Assembly (NCBI GenBank): GCA_035948315.1
Contig: DASZJG010000094.1
Location: forward strand, 22,885 to 86,884
Source: CAJCJE01 sp035948315
GTDB taxonomy: Bacteria; Actinomycetota; Actinomycetes; Mycobacteriales; Pseudonocardiaceae
Reading direction: 5' to 3'
Length of the DNA stretch: 64,000 nucleotides
Part shown: piece by piece, positions 59,221 through 64,000 of the stretch
Numbering within the stretch: the first letter of the stretch is position 1
Layout of the letters: every line of letters begins with the position of its first letter
The notes under the pieces: generated by a model
Told to the model about the DNA's origin: nothing
What the model saw: the letters and a program-made list of their open reading frames with translations, nothing else
Databases searched by the model: none
Program-made: the position numbers and the translations under genes

Positions 59221-60075
59221 CTATTCGCGGTCCTCGTACAGCTCGACCACCCGGTTGGCGATCAGCTCCCTGGATTGTCCCTCGTCCAGGGCCGTGCCCG
59301 CCAACACCGCGAACATGTCCCGATAGGTCGAGACGTCCTGCTCGCCGGACAGGAACGCGCCGCGAACCAGCCGCTCCAGGTGCACGACCGGGTCGGCATC
59401 GGCGAACTCCAGCAGCGCGCACGAGCCCTTGCCGGTGTCCGCGTGTGCGGCGGGAATCACGCGCAGCACGATGCCCGGCCGGGTGCTCATCCGCATCAGG
59501 TGGCAGAGCTGGTCGGACAGCAGCCGGGGCGTGCCGATGCCGGCGCGGCAGACGCGTTCGTGCACGAAGAAGGTGAACCTGCGGGGCCGGTCGGCCAGGT
59601 TGAGCACGTGCTGCCGGCGAATGAGCGAGTCGAACCGGGCCGCGACGTCGGGTAGGAAGTCGGCGCCGTCGTCGAGCACGGCGCGGGCGTAGTCGGGGGT
59701 GCGCAACAGGTCGGGCACCAGATCCGGGGAGAACTGGGTGATGGCCCGCGCTCGGACCTCGTGGTCGACGAGCACGGCGCGCTGCGCGGTGAGCGGCAGC
59801 CAGCCGGGGCGCGGCACGACGCGGTTGAGGAACAGCAGGTATTCGCGGTCCGCGCCGTCGATCAGGCAGAGCGCGAGCAACGGGATCAGCTCGATCTGGT
59901 CGACCTCGCCGCGGCCGGCAAGGAAGCGGACGAGTTTCGCGTGCGGCCAGTCGAGTGCCTCGGCAACCTCGCGGATGGTGAGGCCGGCCCGAGTCATCGC
60001 CGTGCTGATGGCATTGCCCAGCTCACGCGCACGCACCAGGGACTCCGACTCCGCCACCTCGTCCTCCTCGTTCAT
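59221..60075 (-). CDS. XRE-type HTH regulator with DUF5753 domain
   Basis: A 284-residue regulator: residues 15-70 are an XRE helix-turn-helix (AMTRAGLTIREVAEALDWPH) and 90-275 a DUF5753 domain (ITQFSPDLVPDLLRTPDYAR, RFDSLIRRQHVL, FFVHERVC). These are abundant in Streptomyces and Pseudonocardiaceae, often paired with a small DUF397 protein. No DUF397 gene lies beside it here. Instead it is directly followed by mvaB (19 bp). A TAATGT element lies nine bases upstream of the ATG. Confidence 0.88.
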   Translation of the reverse strand: MNEEDEVAESESLVRARELGNAISTAMTRAGLTIREVAEALDWPHAKLVRFLAGRGEVDQIELIPLLALCLIDGADREYLLFLNRVVPRPGWLPLTAQRAVLVDHEVRARAITQFSPDLVPDLLRTPDYARAVLDDGADFLPDVAARFDSLIRRQHVLNLADRPRRFTFFVHERVCRAGIGTPRLLSDQLCHLMRMSTRPGIVLRVIPAAHADTGKGSCALLEFADADPVVHLERLVRGAFLSGEQDVSTYRDMFAVLAGTALDEGQSRELIANRVVELYEDRE

Positions 60076-60289
60076 CGCGACCCGACATTAGGACCCGGAC
60101 TTGGCGAATTCGACCCACGTTGTAGAAAACCACTCGTTCGGAAAAATTGCACCGCCCGCAATCGCTACTTTGTGGCCCAATCGGCATTCGGATGGCGGAA
60201 ATCGCCTGGTCACCGCGGCAGGGTCATTGCGCAACCCGAAATTCGGGCACGTGCGACTAACCCGGTTGGCGCAGCGTGGCCGTGGTCAC

Positions 60290-60325
60290 AAAAAACCGCC
60301 AACCGGAGATGGCTCCGACTGGCGG
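60290..60325 (-). terminator. Rho-independent terminator after the PH-domain gene
   Basis: On the minus strand a GC-rich stem (outer CCGCCA/TGGCGG at 60296-60301 and 60320-60325; inner CGGAG/CTCCG at 60304-60308 and 60313-60317; 4-base loop) is followed by six T (the A-run 60290-60295). It starts 27 bases after the stop at 60352 and is the only classic T-run terminator seen. Confidence 0.9.
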
Positions 60326-60351
60326 CGTGGATCAGGCCGAACGGAAAACGA

Positions 60352-60873
60352 TCAGCGGCGACCCTCGTGGTGCGCGTGGAAGTCGTCGTTCGGATTGTCG
60401 TTGACTTCCCGGTACAGCAACGAGTGCACGTACTCGACCTGCGGGATGTCGTCGAACTCCAGCGGTTCGTCCGAAGCGGACTCGATGATCAGCGTGCCGG
60501 CGCCCCAGATCCGGTCGATCAGGCCGTGTTCGAAGCGGACGCTGTTGATCCGGGACAGCGGGATGTCCATGCCGGTCCGGTTGAGCACGCCCTCGCGCGC
60601 CATGACGCGGTCGGTGGTGACGATGAAGTGCGTGGTGCGCCAACGCATCAACGGGATCACCGTGCACCAGACGACGAGCACGATCGCGACCACCGCGATG
60701 GCGATCCACGCGGCCTCGTGCCAGGACTGTTTGGCCAGCGCCGCGGAGGCGAACGCAGCAGCGGCGACCACCACGAGAAAGATCAGCACCGGCAGGATGA
60801 GCATCTTCCAATGCGGGTGCTTGTGCAGCACCACTTCCTCGCCATCGGTGAGCAGGTTCTCGGGGTAGGCCAC
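60352..60873 (-). CDS. Bacterial PH-domain membrane protein (Rv3278c-like)
   Basis: A 173-residue protein. Two hydrophobic helices (about 24-46, MLILPVLIFLVVVAAAAFAS, and 56-76) are followed by a bacterial pleckstrin-homology domain (HFIVTTDRVMAREGVLNRTG, DIPLSRINSVRFEHGLIDRI, GTLIIESASDEP). Function of this family is unknown; it lies next to birA and accD5 as in M. tuberculosis. The tail has several His (NDDFHAHHEG). Its terminator is strong. The 276 bp between it and the DUF5753 gene hold only that terminator and the regulator's promoter. Confidence 0.9.
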   Translation of the reverse strand: MAYPENLLTDGEEVVLHKHPHWKMLILPVLIFLVVVAAAAFASAALAKQSWHEAAWIAIAVVAIVLVVWCTVIPLMRWRTTHFIVTTDRVMAREGVLNRTGMDIPLSRINSVRFEHGLIDRIWGAGTLIIESASDEPLEFDDIPQVEYVHSLLYREVNDNPNDDFHAHHEGRR

Positions 60874-61006
60874 AGCGCTCCTCAGGGGTTCTCACGCCCA
60901 GTAGTGATGTCGCAACGGTACCGGCGCCTACCAGGACCGGGCCGGCATTTCGGGCCGCGAATCACCGACAATTCTGCCTCGAATCGGCAGCGCCGACGCC
61001 CCTCGG

Positions 61007-61834
61007 TCAGTCCTTGGCGCGCAGATGCACGACGTCACCTGCGGAAACCTCACGTTCACCGCTCGCGGTGCGCAACACCAGGGTGCCGTCCTGCGCCAGT
61101 CGCACCGCGGTGCCCTCCAGCGCCGTCGACCCGTTCAGCTCGACCCGGACCTCGCGGTCGAAGGTCTCGCAGGAGGTGCGGTACTCGTCGTAGGCCCCGG
61201 CCGCGACCGGGTCGCCCCCGGCGGCGCGGAACGCCTCGTCCAGCGCGGCCAGCTCGGTGAGCAGCCGAATCGCGATCGCGGTCCGGTCCAGCCGAACGGC
61301 GCCCGCCTCCGCCAGCGACGTCGCGGCCAGCCCACCGGCGCCCAGCGGCACGTCCTCCGGCAGCGGCAGCACGTTGAGCCCCATGCCGAGCACAACGGTG
61401 TTCTCCTTCAGCGCGCCGACCGTGGCCAGCACACCGGCGGCCTTGCGCCCACCGAGCAGCAGGTCGTTCGGCCACTTCAGCGCGGCACCGGTCGCGCCCG
61501 CCCAGCTCGCCGTGCGCACCAGCGCGACCCCGGCGAGCAGCGTCAGCCAGCTCAGCCGCTGCGCCGGCACCTCGACGGGCCGCAGCAGCACGCTCAGGTA
61601 GAGGCCGCTGCCGGGCGGCGAGGACCAGCGGCGCGACTGCCGGCCCTGGCCCGCGGTCTGCTCCTCGGCGATCAGCACCGTGCGGTCCTCCGCGCCGCGA
61701 CTCGCCGCCGCGCCCAGATCGAGATTGGTCGAGCCAGTACTGCCCACGACGTCCAGCGCGGCATAGCGGCCGGCGGGCGCGAGCAGTTGGGCACGCAGAG
61801 CGGCCTGGTCGAGGGGGGCACCGTTCGCGGTCAC
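61007..61834 (-). CDS. birA: Biotin-[acetyl-CoA-carboxylase] ligase
   Basis: A 275-residue class I (non-repressor) biotin protein ligase that attaches biotin to carboxylase carrier domains. VVGSTGSTNLDLG at the start, GQGRQSRRWSSPPGSGLYLS as the biotinyl-AMP loop, and LKWPNDLLLGGRKAAGVL with the catalytic Lys are present. There is no N-terminal HTH. It is divergent from accD5, whose partner alpha subunit is its likely substrate. Start GTG. Equivalent to Rv3279c. Confidence 0.95.
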   Translation of the reverse strand: MTANGAPLDQAALRAQLLAPAGRYAALDVVGSTGSTNLDLGAAASRGAEDRTVLIAEEQTAGQGRQSRRWSSPPGSGLYLSVLLRPVEVPAQRLSWLTLLAGVALVRTASWAGATGAALKWPNDLLLGGRKAAGVLATVGALKENTVVLGMGLNVLPLPEDVPLGAGGLAATSLAEAGAVRLDRTAIAIRLLTELAALDEAFRAAGGDPVAAGAYDEYRTSCETFDREVRVELNGSTALEGTAVRLAQDGTLVLRTASGEREVSAGDVVHLRAKD

Positions 61835-62064
61835 CCGAGCAAGGATAGGAGGTTCGTCCAGCCGCCGCCGGGATCGTCACCGGGATCGAGGTGGCCCCGC
61901 CGGCCGGTCGGAGCGGGAACGACCGGCGGGACTGCTATGAGCGTGCAACCTCCAGTGCAATGGAGGTCAAGCAGGCGATCCTCCGAGCGCGGGAAGCGGA
62001 CGAGCAGTGAGATGGGCAACGCGACTACTGGCGGGTAGCGCTCGGCTGGTTAGGCTGCTTGTCC

Positions 62065-63708
62065 ATGAGCAGCGCGACCGTGCCCATTGGCGAGCCGACC
62101 AGCGGCGAGCAGTCGGACATCCACACCACCGCCGGCAAACTCGCTGACCTCTACCGGCGCAATGACGAGGCGGTGCACGCCGGTTCGGCGCGTGCGGTGG
62201 ACAAGCAGCATGCCAAGGGGAAGATGACCGCGCGCGAGCGGATCGAGATGCTGCTCGATCCCGGTTCGTTCATCGAGTTGGACGAGCACGCGCGGCACCG
62301 GTCGACGAACTTCGGGCAGGAGCACAACCGGCCCTACGGCGACGGCGTGGTGACCGGGTACGGCACCATCGACGGCCGGCCGGTCACGGTGTTCAGCCAG
62401 GACGTGACGGTGTTCGGCGGGTCGCTCGGCGAGGTGTACGGCGAGAAGATCGTCAAGGTGATGGACCTGGCCATCAAGACCGGCAGGCCGATCATCGGCA
62501 TCAACGAGGGCGGCGGCGCGCGGATCCAGGAAGGCGTCGTGTCGCTGGGCCTCTACGGCGAGATCTTCCGGCGCAACACACACGCCTCCGGAGTGATCCC
62601 GCAGATCTCGCTGATCATGGGCGCGAACGCGGGCGGCCACGTGTACTCGCCAGCGCTGACCGACTTCGTGGTGATGGTCGACAAGACCTCGCAGATGTTC
62701 ATCACCGGCCCGGACGTGGTGAAGACGGTGACCGGCGAGGAGGTCACGCTCGAGGACCTCGGCGGCGCGCGCACGCACAACACCAAGTCGGGCAACGCGC
62801 ACTACATGGGCGCGGACGAGGAGGACGGGATCTCCTGGGTCAAGGAGCTGCTGTCCTTCCTGCCCTCCAACAACCTCTCCGATCCGCCGGTGTTCCCGAG
62901 CGAGCTGCCGGAGGGCGGTTCGGTCGCGGACGCGATCACCGAGTCGGACACCGAGCTGGACACGCTGATCCCGGACTCCGCGAACCAGCCCTACGACATC
63001 CACGAGGTCATCACCCGGGTGCTCGACGAGGGCGAGTTCCTCGAGGTGCAGGCGATGTACGCGCCGAACATCGTGGTCGGCTACGGCCGGGTGGACGGGC
63101 ACAGCGTCGGGGTGGTGGCCAACCAGCCGACCCAGTTCGCCGGCTGTCTGGACATCAACGCGGCGGAGAAGGCGGCGCGGTTCGTGCGCACCTGCGACGC
63201 GTTCAACGTGCCGGTGCTGACCTTCGTGGACGTGCCCGGCTTCCTGCCCGGCACCGACCAGGAGTGGAACGGGATCATCCGGCGCGGCGCCAAGCTGATC
63301 TACGCCTACGCGGAGGCGACCGTCCCGCTGGTCACGGTGATCACCCGCAAGGCCTACGGCGGCGCGTACGACGTGATGGGCTCCAAGCATCTCGGCGCGG
63401 ACATCAACCTGGCTTGGCCGAGCGCGCAGATCGCGGTGATGGGCGCCTCCGGCGCGTCGAACATCGTGCACCGCAAGACGCTCGCGGCGGCCGCGGAACG
63501 CGGCGAGGACGTGGACGCGCTGCGTGCCCAGCTGGACCAGGAGTACGAGGACACGCTGCTCAACCCCTACATCGCGGCCGAGCGCGGCTATGTCGACTCG
63601 GTGATCCCGCCCTCCTACACGCGCGGCTACGTGGCCCGCGCGCTGAGCATGCTGCGCGACAAACGCGAGTCGCTGCCGCCCAAGAAGCACGGGAACATCC
63701 CGCTGTGA
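62065..63708 (+). CDS. accD5: Acyl-CoA carboxylase beta subunit (AccD5-type)
   Basis: A 547-residue carboxyltransferase subunit of acetyl/propionyl-CoA carboxylase, which supplies malonyl- and methylmalonyl-CoA. Two crotonase-like halves are visible: SQDVTVFGGSLGEVYGEK and INEGGGARIQEGV in the first, DVPGFLPGTDQEWNGIIRRG and VITRKAYGGAYDVMGSKHLG in the second. ATG at 62065 is preferred to the TTG six bases earlier. TAGGCT (62051-62056) lies eight bases upstream, so the transcript may be leaderless. Divergent from birA. Equivalent to Rv3280. Confidence 0.95.
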   Translation: MSSATVPIGEPTSGEQSDIHTTAGKLADLYRRNDEAVHAGSARAVDKQHAKGKMTARERIEMLLDPGSFIELDEHARHRSTNFGQEHNRPYGDGVVTGYGTIDGRPVTVFSQDVTVFGGSLGEVYGEKIVKVMDLAIKTGRPIIGINEGGGARIQEGVVSLGLYGEIFRRNTHASGVIPQISLIMGANAGGHVYSPALTDFVVMVDKTSQMFITGPDVVKTVTGEEVTLEDLGGARTHNTKSGNAHYMGADEEDGISWVKELLSFLPSNNLSDPPVFPSELPEGGSVADAITESDTELDTLIPDSANQPYDIHEVITRVLDEGEFLEVQAMYAPNIVVGYGRVDGHSVGVVANQPTQFAGCLDINAAEKAARFVRTCDAFNVPVLTFVDVPGFLPGTDQEWNGIIRRGAKLIYAYAEATVPLVTVITRKAYGGAYDVMGSKHLGADINLAWPSAQIAVMGASGASNIVHRKTLAAAAERGEDVDALRAQLDQEYEDTLLNPYIAAERGYVDSVIPPSYTRGYVARALSMLRDKRESLPPKKHGNIPL

Positions 63709-63932
63709 GCGAGGCACAGGACAGGCCGCTGCTGCGCGTGGTTCGGGGTGAGCCGGACGACGCGGAGCTGGTCGCGCTGACCGCCGTGGTGCTGGGCATG
63801 GCCTCGGCGCCGCGACCGGAGACGGTCAAGCGGCAGCGGTCGGCGTGGGCCGATCATGAGACGGCGATGCGTCGCACGTTGCCGCACGGTCCGGGCGCGT
63901 GGCGCGCCTCGGGCCTCCCGCGGTCTGGCTAG
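63705..63932 (+). CDS. accE5: Acyl-CoA carboxylase epsilon subunit
   Basis: A 75-residue protein of the actinobacterial carboxylase epsilon family: LLRVVRGEPDDAELVALTAV at the start, then PRPETVKRQRSAW and a C-terminal GPGAWRASGLPRSG. It stabilises the alpha-beta carboxylase complex. The GTG start overlaps the accD5 stop by 4 bp (GTGA); the longer frame lies inside accD5. Equivalent to Rv3281. Confidence 0.9.
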   Translation: MSEAQDRPLLRVVRGEPDDAELVALTAVVLGMASAPRPETVKRQRSAWADHETAMRRTLPHGPGAWRASGLPRSG

Positions 63933-63955
63933 TGTCGTGTAATCCTGTTTCCTTG

Positions 63956-63975
63956 CCTGGATTCGGTGATCCAGG
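63956..63975 (+). terminator. Hairpin downstream of accE
   Basis: CCTGGAT (63956-63962) and ATCCAGG (63969-63975) form a 7-bp stem with a 6-base loop, 23 bases after the accE stop. No T-run follows. The remaining 25 bases of the window show no gene. Confidence 0.45.
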
Positions 63976-64000
63976 TGGTTCCTCGTCTTGCAGGGGTCGT

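Noticed and set aside
63933..64000. Possible insertion-sequence edge at the window end
   Set aside because: The sequence after accE contains a hairpin but no terminal repeat or transposase can be seen before the window stops.

Overview
This window is chromosomal DNA from a high-GC actinomycete. Coding density is high, GTG starts are common and AGGAGG ribosome sites are clear. Gene order matches the Mycobacterium tuberculosis block from about Rv3255c to Rv3281: manA, tobH, manB, DUF3499, the zincin-like protein, whiB2, fbiA, fbiB, manC, wbbL, rmlD, an LCP protein, a TIGR03089 protein, fadE25, purE, purK, GtrA, PH-domain protein, birA, accD5, accE. Extra features (a long glycosyltransferase cluster, a TNT toxin locus, a DUF5753 regulator) suggest a Pseudonocardiaceae-like relative rather than a mycobacterium. 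This is inferred from recalled gene order and protein family, not from a search.

Layout. 0.2-2.6 kb: a membrane protein carrying a serine-hydrolase motif. 2.6-10.3 kb, minus strand: a sugar-nucleotide run of manB, a Trm112-like protein, tobH, manA, a CDF transporter, an rmlB-like gene and a MutL/GlmL-family gene, several overlapping by 4 bp. 10.3-22.8 kb: DUF3499, zincin-like protein, a giant glycosyltransferase, whiB2, an M50 protease, the F420 genes fbiA-fbiB, a Nudix gene, Uma2, an AlkA-like glycosylase, manC and a Gln/Pro-rich protein. 22.8-23.7 kb: a HicA/HicB-like pair. 23.8-36.4 kb: a cell-envelope cluster with wbbL, five more glycosyltransferase genes, rmlD, two LCP ligases and a TIGR03089 protein.

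36.4-42.0 kb is an accessory island. It holds a Fic protein, a broken chloramphenicol-phosphotransferase-like gene, a possible ribbon-helix-helix protein, small membrane proteins, a PadR regulator with a partner membrane protein, an HNH nuclease and the C-terminal remnant of a tyrosine integrase. 42.0-54.3 kb returns to core genes: fadE25, purE, purK, a degenerate GGDEF protein, an ECF sigma factor fused to a membrane-anchored extension, an MFS transporter, an LppU-like protein, GtrA, a two-component pair and hisN. 54.2-57.6 kb is a type VII-linked toxin locus: YbaB, an EspC-like protein, a TNT NAD-glycohydrolase-type toxin and a candidate immunity gene. 57.7-64 kb carries a GNAT gene, mvaB, a DUF5753 regulator, a PH-domain protein, birA, accD5 and accE.

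How they work together. manA, manB and manC feed GDP-mannose synthesis, and rmlB/rmlD feed dTDP-rhamnose. wbbL and the LCP proteins use such precursors to build and attach wall polysaccharide. birA, accD5 and accE serve biotin-dependent acyl-CoA carboxylation. fbiA and fbiB make coenzyme F420. I saw no tRNA, rRNA, CRISPR array or intact insertion sequence.
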